From Ailanthus altissimus (Eukaryota > Streptophyta > Magnoliopsida > Sapindales > Simaroubaceae), in the NCBI GenBank assembly GCA_946807835.1, contig OX327691.1:14931688-14995687 (forward strand): a DNA stretch of 64,000 bases, in the 5' to 3' direction. The position numbers and the translations under genes are program-made. Positions 46,461-58,229 of this stretch are shown in pieces (position 1 is the stretch's first letter; every line of letters begins with the position of its first letter). Under the pieces are notes generated by a model. It had not been told where the DNA came from. It worked only from the letters and a program-made list of their open reading frames with translations, and ran no database searches.

Positions 46461-47604
46461 TCATGCCTCAGACCCAAAAGATCCGACATACGACATCACT
46501 TACATTCATTTAATAATGTGCACTCATAAATAATATTACATAAAATTTTAAACTTTAATTCAACATAGGAATCCTTAGCAAGTTGCTAGTAAGTTCAACA
46601 TTAAAATCAACCCATAATCTAACATATAAACATAAACTTCTATTGATAGTATTTAAACAATCATTTCAATTTCTTTAAGAATTATAACAATTGAATTATG
46701 ATTGAAACAATTAGTAAACCGGAGATACGCAGAGTTTTCTCAGAGATTAACACTCTACTACGTCACCAGTAGCAACTTTGTTATCGGAAGCCCAAAATAT
46801 ATTCATTGCAAATTCTTACTTAAAATCAACTCATAACCACACTAAATAAAATAATAATAAGTATTTATTCAATATGGACAAATCAAATATCTTAAATCAC
46901 GTGTTCCCAAATGAAACACTCAGCAACTTAGCAACTTAGGGAACCCAAGGTACAACAGAAGTCTTGCCAAATCTGCTAAGCATACATATACTTTATTTAC
47001 CTGAAATCATCATAAACTATAATGAGTATAAATCAAAATACATATATGTACACAATGCATATGTATGATATGCTGTGATAAATTAAAATCATAATCTTAT
47101 AAAATCATATGTCATGTAAGCGCTTACATGTTCTTTTAAAACACATAATAGAAATACCATCACTCAACTACTACTTAGTAGGACTTTCATATCACATATC
47201 ACATAATGAGCCAATGTCACTCGTAGGTGACATACCGTATGAGAGGAATAGTATAAGTGAGGTTTAAATTATATATATATAACGCTCATGCCCGAAGGTA
47301 AGAGCCAAACTCTCACCCTAATCATCGGTGAGTCCTCTCACATGTACCAATACGCCACCATACGAATGTGATGACTCAATCTTTCTTTAGGTACCAATAA
47401 GATCCTCCCTACATATGGAATATATAACATATACTAATCCCGAAGGAAAGGACATAAAGACTCCACAAATCACGTAAGGTGCCTACTAAGTAAATAGTGA
47501 GTTCAAGCATCCTCAAAATACAAAACGTATCTTATGGATATTTTTTACTTCAAAAGCTTTCTTTGTTAAACATTTTATTTTGAAAGCTCACTTTTATTCC
47601 CTCT
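46461..47604. mobile_element. LTR fragment, probably gypsy-type
   Basis: The block starts TGTCATGCCTCAGACCC and contains the words CTCATGCCCGAAGG, CTCACCCTAATCATCGGTGAG and GAAAGCTCACTTTTATTCCC. That composition is typical of long plant gypsy LTRs. It directly follows the copia RNase H region and is cut off at the hAT fragment. No internal region or second LTR was seen, so the class is a guess. Confidence 0.4.
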
Positions 47605-47606
47605 TC

Positions 47607-47933
47607 TCATCCTGTGGGTTCTCTACCAAATATTGTTTGCCTATCATCCAATAATGAACCTGGAACCTTCTTACACACCCGTAAGTGTTTTCGCATACCA
47701 TTTATTCCATCTCTTGTTGAATTACACGCATACAATTTTTCACAGTAATTACACTGCGACTTATCCGTTATGTCCTTGCACGGGCCGAAGTGACTCCACA
47801 CCATTGATCTTGTTCTCTCTTTAGTATTAAGATGTGGAGGCAACAATGCATCTGCATCATCGACGTTGCATTGCGTATCGTCATGAGATCCCCCAATATT
47901 CATAATATTTTTTGAAGTTGAATCACGACTCAT
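47607..47933 (-). pseudogene. hAT transposase N-terminus with BED zinc finger (truncated)
   Basis: The minus strand encodes 108 residues starting MSRDSTSKNIMN. A BED finger follows: MVWSHFGPCKD, then CNYC and GMRKHLRVCKK (C-x2-C..H-x4-C). Such fingers are the DNA-binding N-terminus of hAT transposases. The frame ends at GREPTG, and nothing like the catalytic or dimerisation regions follows, because gypsy-like LTR sequence begins there. This is therefore a fragment of a transposase gene or a captured BED domain. Confidence 0.75.
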
Positions 47934-48284
47934 CTGTAATATAATAGAAACAAAATTCTTACATTAAATTAGAAATATAAATCAAATCCCTCCCTAATCT
48001 TGATATGATGATAAAATTAAAAATATAAATCAATTATTACCAGTTAAACCAACTGACATCCACAAACTTAATTAAACATCTAAATACATATACAAGACAA
48101 TACTAACAAAACAAAGCATATAAACACATACACAAGTTCCTAATTATGAGATAGTAATCTACTAGTTTAGCTTCCGTTATTGGCTTTCAACTTTCAAGTA
48201 TAACATATGGTTAATACATGCTTCAAAGGAAGATACACATATTTTAATACAATCATTCAAGTAAATATTTCATTTTTAAAAAAA

Positions 48285-48600
48285 ATAAGGCGGCAGCAGT
48301 GGTGCGTTTTGATTGATGAAAGGCGCAGAACAATGACAGGAGGACACGGAACAACACCGGCAGAATAGCAACGGCGGTAGAATAGTACCTGCAGAACGGC
48401 GGCAGGCGGCAGACAACAGTGGCAGAACGGCGGCGGCAGCAGGGCAGGTCACCCAGCGGCAGCAATGGCAGAACGGTAGAACGACGACAGGGCAGGTCAC
48501 ACAGCGGCAGCAATAGCAGAACGACAGAATGGCGGCAGGAGGACGCGACAGAACGGCGATGGCAACAACGGTGGAAGATCGCAAGCAGATCAGCAGCGGC
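48285..48600. repeat. GC-rich minisatellite (GGCGGCAG/CAGCGGCAGC words)
   Basis: Words such as CAGAACGGCGGC, GGGCAGGTCACMCAGCGGCA and GCAATGGCAGAACG recur with about 60-bp periodicity in a region otherwise very AT-rich. Frames of about 100 residues open on both strands but contain only low-complexity sequence. It lies upstream of the hAT fragment and may be part of the same element. Confidence 0.7.
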
Positions 48601-48613
48601 AGTCGATCGTTTT

Positions 48614-48648
48614 CGTTTCAAAACTTTCAATTTGAAAGTTTTGAAACG
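48614..48648. repeat. Perfect 17-bp palindrome
   Basis: CGTTTCAAAACTTTCAA at 48614-48630 and its reverse complement at 48632-48648 are separated by one base. Confidence 0.95.
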
Positions 48649-49660
48649 ACAACAATTTAATGATTTTTTAATATTTTTTTTCTTATCAAAACGGCGTCGT
48701 TTTCACTTTCAGAAATGGCACCGTTTTGATTAGTAAAATGAAAAAAAAATCGGTTCAGTTTGGGTTAAATACATATACTCTACTGATAATTTTACAAATT
48801 TGTTCATCAAATTTTTACCAATGTCAACTTTTAAGAAATTAATTTATAAAATTAATATACGTCAACTCAATAAATTATTAAATTGATGGATGTTATTAGA
48901 ATGAAGAACATTTAATTAGGAGGGAGCGCATTCTTCTAAGAAAAGAATTACATCAATTATAAATATGTATTGTATTTTTGTTTTTCATTCGACCAAATTT
49001 TATTAACAAAATTTTTAATATAATTTTAAAATATATTCATTATTATTGTATATTATAGAATTATATTTATTTTTACTTATTTTTTATTTTATTATCTTTT
49101 TAATAATATAAAATATAACTAAAATAATAAAACTCAAAGAAAGTATTTCAAAGGCGTTCAGAATATGGCAGTTGATTCCAACCCTCCTCTAGTTTATAAA
49201 TATGTATTTAGCACTTTTATAATTCATTCACCATTCTAATGTTAAATACTTTTCCAAAAAACTTTCAATTTTGAGTTATCTTTAATTTCAATATCTACCC
49301 CAGCTAATTATTGTCATCCAAGATTTTGCAAAGTCGTATGATAGGCAAGCCACCAACCTCAATAATACCCACAGGGCCACTAAATTAATTTAATTTATTC
49401 AATAAAATCTTTAGAATAGTTAAAAGTAAAAATGATGATTAGTAGTTTTATTTATCGTAGATGTTCCCGTTGCAGCCCATGTGACATAAGCAAGAAAAGA
49501 ACAAACAAAGAGCCAACTTCACCTTCCCCTTCGCCTTCGTCTTTAGCCTTTTTCTGTGTTTCAATCTAGAAACTGGTAAACTCACACCGATTCGGCACTC
49601 GTTCCCGTCACCAACCAATTAAAGGTTGACACTTCAGCTCAGTTCGTCTAGTTATCTATA
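48649..49660. other. Intergenic DNA and promoter of the following gene
   Basis: No coding feature is seen. The AAAACGGCGTCGTTTT near-palindrome at about 48687-48702 probably belongs to the neighbouring element. The region from about 49470 should hold the promoter and leader of the gene at 49750. Confidence 0.45.
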
Positions 49661-49749
49661 CCAAAAGATTGTTGATTGTTCTGTTCTGTTTCAACTTGGC
49701 TGGTTTTGTGTCACGGTCACGATCAGAGCTGCTGATTCTGAGTGAAGAA

Positions 49750-52183
49750 ATGGAAAAATCTGTCTTTGTCGATGGAAATCACCATCACTCCTTTTCTTCT
49801 TCGGCTTCTCAAAGACATGTTAGTTACAGGTACTTTCTCTCTTTTTATGTTTTACCAAAAAAAATTATTATTATTCTCCCTTTTCAGTGACAATTTTATG
49901 AGTTTTTATGTTTATGTTGTTGTTTAATTGGTTATATAGCTTGTCCCAGATGGGTTTATAAATTTACAATTTGTTTGATGTCAATTATGAAAGAAATGGA
50001 CAATTAGTTTAGCTAGGTGAAGCTTTAAGCTTGGAATTTGGATTAGAGGAATGCTTTGTTAATAATGAATTCGCCAAATTTATCCTCTGAAACAATTTAC
50101 ACTGTTTGTAAAAGTATTTTCTTTTACCTAATTGGTTTGAGTAGCTATGATCAAAGCCATACTGGGTAGTATTGATGCATCTCTCTTTAATTTTCTAACT
50201 TTTGTGGGTTCATGGTAAGCTTGATCGGTTAATATATGCGGTTTTACTGATCTTCAACATTTTAAGTCTGAAGAAACATTAAAGCTACATTTCAATGTGT
50301 GAGTTCGTTGGTCTCTATGGGATCAGTGCATGCTGTTCCTACTATGCTGGTGAGAATTTGAAATGGGATGTTTGACGATATCATTTATTTGATTACCCTA
50401 TTTTGATTTTAGATTTGCAGCTTCAAGTGGTATTGCAAAACTTATGGGGTCTCTATAGTATGGGTTATCTAGATTAGCCATAAATGGATCCATTGACTTT
50501 TGTAATGATTTTAGAAAGGAGCCTCGGCGTTGTTTCTTTTATAGGGTTTGTGGTTATCAACTTGGTTTGGAAAATTATTAACAATATGTTTTACTCATAT
50601 AATAATGCATTTTGAATGGCTGAGTACATTTGATATGCCATAGTTAATGCATGTGGATGACAACACATATTAGATATGATATTGGGCATTTAAAGTGTAT
50701 TACTTTAATGTTCCTTAAGTTGGCATCATAGTTTGTGTAAAACAAAAGTGGTTGTTGATCCTAACATGTTCAGCTACTCTATTTTGCATTTATGTGGATC
50801 GTGCATCTCCAACCTGCTTTTGAATAACTATATATATACAATTGAAAGTTGAATGTCCAAGAAATGTAAAGCTCTAGCATAAAATCGATATTTTTGTGAA
50901 ACAGTGTGAATGCTGGCTGATTTTATGCTTTTGCTAATAGCTGCCCTAAACTACTTTTCTGTTGTGGCCAAACTATGGGCATTGGCTAAGATTTAAAAAT
51001 GTCCCAAGAAATATGTTTCTGTCCTTCAGCAGTTTTTGTTCTGAGAAGGGTAATACTACTCTTTCTGTCTTGTTTACCGACTATTCTTTCCGATGTAATT
51101 GGCTTTGACATGTAATTTGTTACGTTATCCACATCATTCAGTTTAAAGTGTCAAATTAGTTGCTACATAAATTGCCAAAGAAAAAAATTGGTAACAAGTT
51201 AAGAAAAATATCACACTCTTCAGACAATTCAAATTAAAATTTTGAATGTTTTGGAGTCAATATTACTTTATGTTAAAAGGCAAGCAGGGGATTAGAGTTG
51301 TATAGGTTGAATTAAATTTTTTATCGGACTACTTTGGAAACCACATGGAATTAATCAGGTCTTTATCAGTCCCCACAATCCAATGTGCATACTCCCCCCA
51401 GTTTTCTCTTTTTTGTTTAAATTGGTGTCCTTAAATCTAATATTATGAAGAAGGGGAAAGAATATCAGGAACTCTAAGGTGTCTGACCATATCTTTGTCC
51501 CTACGTTGGTATTCAATATGTCACCTACCCACCTTGTGATTATATTGCCTGCCTTAGTTGTTATATTATTGTCAAACGGGGAAAACAGAAGAATAATTGA
51601 ATTTCTGCATCTTGCTTGGAGTGACTGGCAGACCAAGTTACAAATGCCAAGAAGAATAAAACATTCTAATTTAAGTTAAAATTTCTTTTGATTTTCAAGT
51701 ACTGATCGATCTCTTGTGTTTTTGGTTTTATAATCTTAATTGATTATATTTCTGGGGCTAGAACATGACAGCATTTTTTCATGCAGCTGTGGTTCCTGTG
51801 GGTATGAGCTAAACCTTAGCTCCTGTAATCGGAACATCTCAACCATTGGATCAAAATATGGAAAATCTATGAAGCGAGGGATCATATCATTCTTGGACAT
51901 AGATGAGAGCAGATTTACACAGGTTGATGAGTTGCAATGCATTCCCCACTTTTCCAAGAACTCCTGGAGCTTGTTCTGCCATAGAACCAAACTTCTCTGC
52001 CGTAAGTGTGGGAACCATATTGGAATTGCTTACGATGACAAAACCTCAGTCCACCCACCTATATCTGATGGTTCAGATTCATCCTCAGTCAATGATGTTT
52101 CTGGTCGTAGAAAATATGATGTTAAACTACGTTCCTTACAGCCTTCATCTGCTGAGGAATCCGGCATTCCACTATTTTCATGA
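49750..52183 (+). CDS. Small two-CxxC protein, At4g08330-like (two exons)
   Basis: Exons 49750-49829 and 51787-52183 join in frame across a 1957-bp GT-AG intron to 477 nt, or 158 residues. The protein begins MEKSVFVDGNHHHSF. It has C28-x2-C31 in SCGSCGYELNL, then NRNISTIGSKYGKSMKRGII, FLDIDESRFTQVDELQC, and a second pair C98-x2-C101 in LLCRKCGNHIGIAYDD. The two CxxC knuckles about 67 residues apart suggest a single zinc-bound beta fold of the Yippee/Mis18/CULT kind. I remember the sequence as close to the uncharacterised Arabidopsis protein At4g08330, annotated as chloroplastic. The function is unknown. The first ATG in frame was chosen. No lesions were found. Confidence 0.88.
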
Positions 52184-52885
52184 TGCAAAAGAAGGTATTT
52201 GTTCATCATTTGTGATATTTGAATGGCACCAGCGACACTATACTACGAATTTTCGTGTGTGATTACTTGTGTATAGATGTTTTGAGTCCTTTTCTTCTAT
52301 TATTTTTGTCCCTGTATTTACCTTCATCTAAAAGAACTAAATATGGAAGTATAAGAAACTGTATGAAAAGAAAAGCAGTTGTGAAGTCGGAAGGAAGTTG
52401 AATTGTTGATCAAAGTAAGAAAGCAACTTCGAAATTTGAATGTAAAAAAAGATTGCAACATTTTGAGATTGAGTTGAATCACTAGGGAGCCTGTTGGAGC
52501 ATTAGCTTTTTATAGTTGTATTTTAACTTAAATGTATATTAGCCTTTGGACCATGTCAAACTCACCAGTCATGAATTTCATTGAATTGATAATCTGGACA
52601 ACAAATTGAAACCTAAAGTTTGGTAGATATTTTTTCTTGTTTTTGATGGGAAGAATGCATTTGACAAGATATTTATTGTTTAAGCTCACTGTTTCATTAT
52701 TACTTTTTAACGTAGTTTTGTTATTATAAAAGATTAATGACTAACAGACTTCTAAGTTTTAGTCGAAGTGTTTAAACATTCTTTTAATTTTTTAAAAATT
52801 TAAAAGGTCCGTTTGTTAGTATTTTTTATGAGATATAATAAATTAAAAAAGCCGTTTAAGAAAACCCAAAATCCCACGCTGTGGC
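52184..52885. other. 3' UTR and spacer
   Basis: This holds the 3' UTR of the preceding gene and an AT-rich spacer. No gene is seen. Confidence 0.5.
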
Positions 52886-53620
52886 GATGCCGAACTCGTT
52901 GATTTGTTTCCCACCGCAGGCGGCGCAAAAGCAGCCGGTCGTGCCCAGTGGGCACCTTTCCATTTCCAAGACGCAGCTGATCAGAACCTGGAAATTAATT
53001 GTAATGCCACCGGAGCTAAAATCATTGCTTGGGTTGATTCAATGAGAGCTTCTTTGCCAACCCATCTCAAGTCCACTCCTCGCGATGAACAACGTTCTTG
53101 GATTGTGACTATCAAATACAAAATTTAAATCTTTTTAATAAAAAAAAATTGATGGGTGAAATTAATGAATTGTTTGAAACAGCTGCACCACCATCGACAT
53201 TGGACATGTTCGAGCCAATTATAGATGCAAATAGTCATGTTCTTGGACTGTAATGGCACTCTTTCCCTATAGTTGATGACCCAGATCGAGCTTTCATGTC
53301 CAACAAGGTTTGTTTCGTTTAATTTCTGCTCAAACTCTCCATTTACAACAATATTTCATTCATTTATTTCCCTCAATTCAAACTTCTCTTTACAGATGAG
53401 AAAGACGGTAAGAAAGCTCGCGAAATGCTTCCCCACGGTAATAGTGAGTGGCAGATGCGGAGACAAGGTATCTTTTTTTTTTCTTTCACCTCAATCTCAC
53501 TTTTTTATTTTAGTTTTTTTTTGTATTACAAGGTTTTGGTATGTGCTGTGCTCATGCTAGGTGCACAAAATTTTCAAGTTAACAAAGCTGTCTCGAATTC
53601 TTGTTCCTACGTGGCCTCAA
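52886..53620 (+). pseudogene. Trehalose-phosphate phosphatase (TPP), unprocessed pseudogene
   Basis: TPP removes phosphate from trehalose 6-phosphate through a HAD fold. The plus strand keeps a TPP N-terminus in broken frames. ATG at 52886 leads into PSGHLSISKTQLIR. A frame change near 52988 leads to LEINCNATGAKIIAWVDSMR and LPTHLKSTP. After an intron ending ACAG at 53181-53184 comes STLDMFEPIIDA. The catalytic DYDGTLSP motif has become DCNGTLS plus a frameshift, and PIVDDPDRAFMS follows. A second intron (GT..CTTTACAG) leads to MRKTVRKLAKCFPTVIVSGR and GDK at 53397-53468. A weak KVHKIFKLTKL exon follows near 53561. Loss of the second Asp of DxD and several frame changes make it inactive. Retained introns show DNA duplication, not retrotransposition. 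The 3' part is missing. Confidence 0.85.
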
Positions 53621-53649
53621 AAATTGTCTCAACGCAGATTACTACGTAG

Positions 53650-54429
53650 AACGTGAGTTTTTAAAAATAGTAGAAAAGAGTATTACAAATCAAAGTAAAA
53701 CTTGAGTAGTTGGCTCTCATATATTTAAAGATATACAATATGAATTAAGTTTTATTGGGTTTAGATTAAATAGTGATAAAAATATCACGTAATTAATTAA
53801 AAAAAATTTTGCGTCAAAAGTCAAATAAAAATGAATAAATCTTAAGTTTATATGTATAGATAAATAGTATTATTTAATGAATTAATTTTTTAAATTAATA
53901 CAAGTATTCAATCATAACATATGACATGTACATCAAAGAATCATAAAATAAATAAATAAGAAAGTAAGTTCAATTGAATAGAGGAGGAGAGGTCATGGAT
54001 AACGAACCTTAAAATGAAATAATAACACATGATCTTTATCAACCTTACATCTCATAAAGAATAAAATATTAAATTACCCTTATTTTTGTTAAAATATAAA
54101 GGATTTTTTTAAGTTTTTTTTAAAATTAAAAATATTTAAAGACACTTCCATGGAAACTTTAGGGTTTATGGTTCATTAATCCTATTATAAAATTTTGAGA
54201 TTGTGTCAAATGTGTACGAATTCTATCGTATCACATTATAAATGATGACAAAAATTTATCTCAATTTAAACTTTTAAGAAATTATTACCGGCACTTTTTG
54301 TAGTCTATATATTTTTACATTATTGGTTGAATTGCCTTTTGATGATAACAAAGACATTGTGTAGATGGTTTGGAATCATGATCCATCTTGTTAATTTTTA
54401 AATACCCGTATTATAAATTAGTCTTTAGA
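53650..54429. other. AT-rich spacer
   Basis: No gene or element was recognised. Confidence 0.5.
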
Positions 54430-55805
54430 TTATAATATTTAATATTTTAGTCTTTTATTTTAGAGATATATAACAACATAATTTTTTATGTTCTAATAAT
54501 TATTACGTTAATCTCTATCATTAGAATTTTATTATTAAATGTTTACTTTTTTTTTATATTATTTTTATCAAGATACCATTAGTCAAATATCCAATCATAT
54601 GATATGATATGTGTCATCACTTAATTAGTTAAAATTTTTATTAAATATTTTTAAAAATAAATTAAATTAAATAAAAAATAAAAAATAAAAAGAAACTAAA
54701 ATAGAATTGCCATTGTCGCCAAAAAACAGTGATCGGTCATCAATTGCTATTTTCGACAATGAAATTTATTAAATTTTACATCATTGGACTTCATTTTTCA
54801 TGATCTATACAATAGTGAAGTCATTTGTTACAAAAAAAAAAAAAAAATACAAAAAAGGCCAAAATGATAAAAGAGGAGCAATCGTCACCGCTGCTCGCCG
54901 TTAAACTGGGGGGGGGCACAATGACTTGCACCTTCTCCACCTATGAAGAAGTCAGCTGTCGCCATTCTCTCACCATTTTGCCATTTTTGCATTAAAAAAA
55001 AATGACCTCATTATTGTGTAGATTAAAAAAATAGAGTCTAATAATGTAAAATTTGATAAATTTTATCGTTGGAATGTCGTCAAAAAATAGCGACTAGTTG
55101 CCAGCCGGTCGTCATTTTTTGGCAATGATGACAATTCTATTTTAATTTTTTTTATTTAATATAATTTATTTTTAAAAATATTTATTAAAAATTTAAATCA
55201 ATTACATAGTAACACGTGTTATTTGTAACTAATCATATCATGACACGTGTCTTTTATTTATTAAATATATATTTATTAAGTTACTTTTAAAAATATTTTT
55301 CTTTAAAAAATATATTTATTAAACATATAAACCAGTTACATGATGACACGTGTCATTTGTAACTAATCATAGTATGACATGTATACTTTATTTATTAATT
55401 TATTTTAAAATATTTATTTCTAAAAAATATATATATTTATTAAACATATAAACCAATTATATGATGATACGTGTCATTTGTAACTAATCATATTATAATA
55501 CACTCTTTTATTTATTAAATATATATTTATTAATTTATTTTAAAAATATTTATTCTTTAAAAAAATATATTTATTATAAATATTAACTAATTATATAATG
55601 ACATGTGTCAATATTAATTTATCATATAATAATGCGTGTCATTTTTAATTTTTAATTTTAAAGATAATAAAAATACTATTTTACCCTTAAAGTAAACTTA
55701 TTTAACAGTAAATTTCTGACATCAGAGATTAATATGGTAATTATTAAATTATAAGAGATTATATTGATATATACTCCTAAAATAAAGAAATAAAATATTA
55801 TTTTT
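54430..55805. mobile_element. Long-TIR foldback / MULE-like element with internal tandem array
   Basis: Sequence from about 54437 (AATATTTTAGTCTTTTATTT) matches the reverse complement of the right end near 55796 (AATATTTTATTTCTTTATTT). The match continues through ACGTTAATCTCT/ATATTAATCTCT and TAAATATTTTTAAAAATAAATT. It resumes at TAAAATAGAATTG (54697) and its complement ending at 55144, giving inverted repeats of several hundred bases interrupted on the right by a tandem array. The core (54900-54960) has ACTGGGGGGGGGCACA and TGACTTGCACCTTC, shared with the 10.4-kb element. There is no coding capacity. Class is inferred from the long TIRs. Confidence 0.6.
55201..55660. repeat. Tandem array of ~121-134-bp units with CACGTG words
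   Basis: Four units start near 55202, 55336, 55457 and 55591. Each begins with a form of TTACATGATGACACGTGTC, followed by ATTTGTAACTAATCATA and an AT-rich part ending TTATTAAACATATAAACCA. A single related unit sits at about 10630-10700 beside the other foldback element. Confidence 0.8.
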
Positions 55806-56440
55806 CCTTTATTTTTGATAATATCATCTATTTCGTTTAAAAAAAATATTGGTCTCCGTCCACATTGAGAATTATATATATATGCATTTGAAAGAGAAAA
55901 GTAGTAATAAATGTTATATTTTAATATTTTATTTTAAATACTAAATTGCATGATCAATGGATTGGATATTATGTCTAATATTAAGTATTAAAAAAAGACA
56001 TAAATTGACAAGTCCCTGCATTATGTATTAGTTAATTAGTAAGGATGGTTATTTTCATTTTCATTCTCGTACTATTTCTTATTTTAGTAAAATTAATAAA
56101 ATTATCGATGATAAGAATGTGACGAAAGGCAAACAATTTTATGTGATTTAGGTAATGTTTGTTTTTTAAACTGAATTTTGAATAGAGTTAGAATATAGTT
56201 GAATGATCACAATTCAATATCACAATTTAATATTTAGAATTCAAAATAAGTAGATTGTAAGTTATAAATCATCTTTTAGATAAGATTTTTGTCATGTTAT
56301 ATATGCTATGTGATATATATATTCGAAATGTTAGATTTGTTAAAATTTATGATTATTTAAAAATGAATATATAAAAATACAATTGTAGTTTAAAAGAGAA
56401 ATGAGGTTGAAAGGGAGAGAAATAAAGTGACGGAGATGAA
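55806..56440. other. AT-rich spacer
   Basis: No feature was recognised. Confidence 0.5.
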
Positions 56441-56503
56441 ATATGAAAAAAATCTCTGCTAGTTGCTTCACGATAACTGTCTCGGGGCCAAGATGGCTAG
56501 ACC

Positions 56504-56529
56504 GAGATGACCAACAAGTTGGTCATCTC
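56504..56529. repeat. Hairpin: 12-bp perfect inverted repeat
   Basis: GAGATGACCAAC and GTTGGTCATCTC are separated by two bases. It lies in the GC-richer left part of the MULE remnant, where GAGATG/CATCTC words recur. Confidence 0.9.
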
Positions 56530-56744
56530 AAGCGTGATATTGTTAGTCGAGATGGCCAATAATTGTGGATGGCTTTGTCGTGTCTTTCAAATATCTGTCA
56601 AAGCTGTCCCATGATGTGGCCATCTAGGGCTCCCGTATCTTGCACCTCAAGCAGCTTGTAATTTTATGAGGTTTTCTCGAATAATGATTTTTGAATTTTT
56701 TGAATAATTTTTTCTAATCATTTCTTTTGATTTTAGGTCGCGGG

Positions 56745-58195
56745 AGTATGATTCAATTATTATTTATTTTGGAGGAAGGTGGAAGAGCTCTAGTAATGGA
56801 GAAGAGAGTTATGTTGACTCTAGTAAATTTGAGATTTAAGTTCCAAAAAATATTAAGTTTCAAGATCTTTTAAATATCATGTGTTATGCCATTGGAGTTT
56901 ACAATGTAGAGTATAAGATGACTTTAAAAATTAAAAATGATGAAACAAGGTATAAGTTAAAACATATTGAGATTAGAAATAACATCGATGTCCGATTCTT
57001 TTTTTTTGGGAGGGGGCAATAGAAGATCGTATTATCCTCTATGCATAACAGTGGATCATAGAGCTCATATTTATGAAGAGGTTGCATAGCCCCTCAGTCA
57101 GAACCCATATTCTTTTCATACTCATTTCATGTTGGTAAGCAGTAGTAATCTAGTGAGTTACACAGCCCTAACAATATCAACAGTGGTTCTATTAAACATA
57201 ATGGATGATTATCATCATTTTTCACCTATAACATTTAATGAAGATCTAGCTTAAACACACTACGTAGTAGGACAGATAAAGATGATGATGGTATTGGAAT
57301 TGTTAGTAATATGGAATGGGATTGTGATGTTGTTGAAACATTAGTCATGTGGAAGGGGATTGTGATGTTGAAAATGTTGGTCATGTGGAAGAATGTGCTG
57401 GTTTAGATGACTTACCAGAAGGTGGACATTATTTTATTTCAACGAGCTCCCTTAATGTTGAAGATAGAAGATGAGATTATTATAGCGTTGAAAACCCCTT
57501 TGCATTAATGCTTCCAATACCACTATTGGACTTGGGCTTATCTAATAAGATATCGAGTAGTAAAATTGAGAATGTGTTTGTAAGAAAATTATTTGATAGC
57601 AAAGATGAACTTCACTAGACTATTAGTATGCTAACACTTAAGGATGATTAGGGCTTTCGAGTTTCAAGGTCGACAAAAGATCATTTTGAGGCTAAATATG
57701 ATGATGATAGATGCACATGACGATTAAATATAATGTCGACAGATGCAAGGAAGTATTTTATTGTGCATAAAATCGATGCAGATCACATATGCCAATTATA
57801 CCAATTGTGTGATGGTACTGATAAGTAAAGTTTCGAATTATTGACAAATTTATAAAAAATAAGTTCGCATCTGTGAGTAGAATTTATAGACAAAATGAGA
57901 TCCAAACAGATATATGCGAGGAAATTGATATAAAGATAACTTACCCTACTGGTTGGTGAGCTACAGAGCATGTATTGAGGTTCATACGCAATACTCCAAA
58001 GGCTTCTATTTCCTGTTATTGTTATGTGCTGAAACAACAGAACTCAGGTACAATTATGCATTTGAAAATTGCTAATTGTAATCACTTCAAATATTTTTTT
58101 TATGGTGCTTGGACTATGCATTAAAGAATTCCAATTATCCATTGCTATTGTTGTTGACAATACTTTTTTAAAAGGTGTGTTTGATGACTGCTGAA
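56745..58195 (+). pseudogene. MULE (mudrA-like) transposase, N-terminal half, disrupted
   Basis: The plus strand starts IIYFGGRWKSSSNGEESYVD and continues VPKNIKFQDLLNIMCYAIGV..YKMTLKIK and IEIRNNIDVRFFF, which is the PB1-like N-terminus common in plant MULE transposases. A MuDR zinc-binding-type region follows (KDELH.TISMLTLKDD.GFRVSRSTKDHFEAKY..DRCT) at about 57600-57720. Near 58010-58180 comes YVLKQQNSGTIMHLKI, then FKYFFMVLGLCIKEFQ and IVVDNTFLKG, matching the start of the MULE catalytic domain. The first catalytic Asp is retained as VDNTFLKG, where DGTFLK is usual. Stops are frequent. Homology ends near 58195, so the other catalytic residues and the SWIM finger are absent. Confidence 0.75.
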
Positions 58196-58229
58196 AGTAC
58201 TATATCTAATGCATAAGATCAGTTTGGAC

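Noticed and set aside
48253..48733. Frames of 100-125 residues on both strands in the GC-rich block
   Set aside because: They contain only low-complexity residues created by the minisatellite words.
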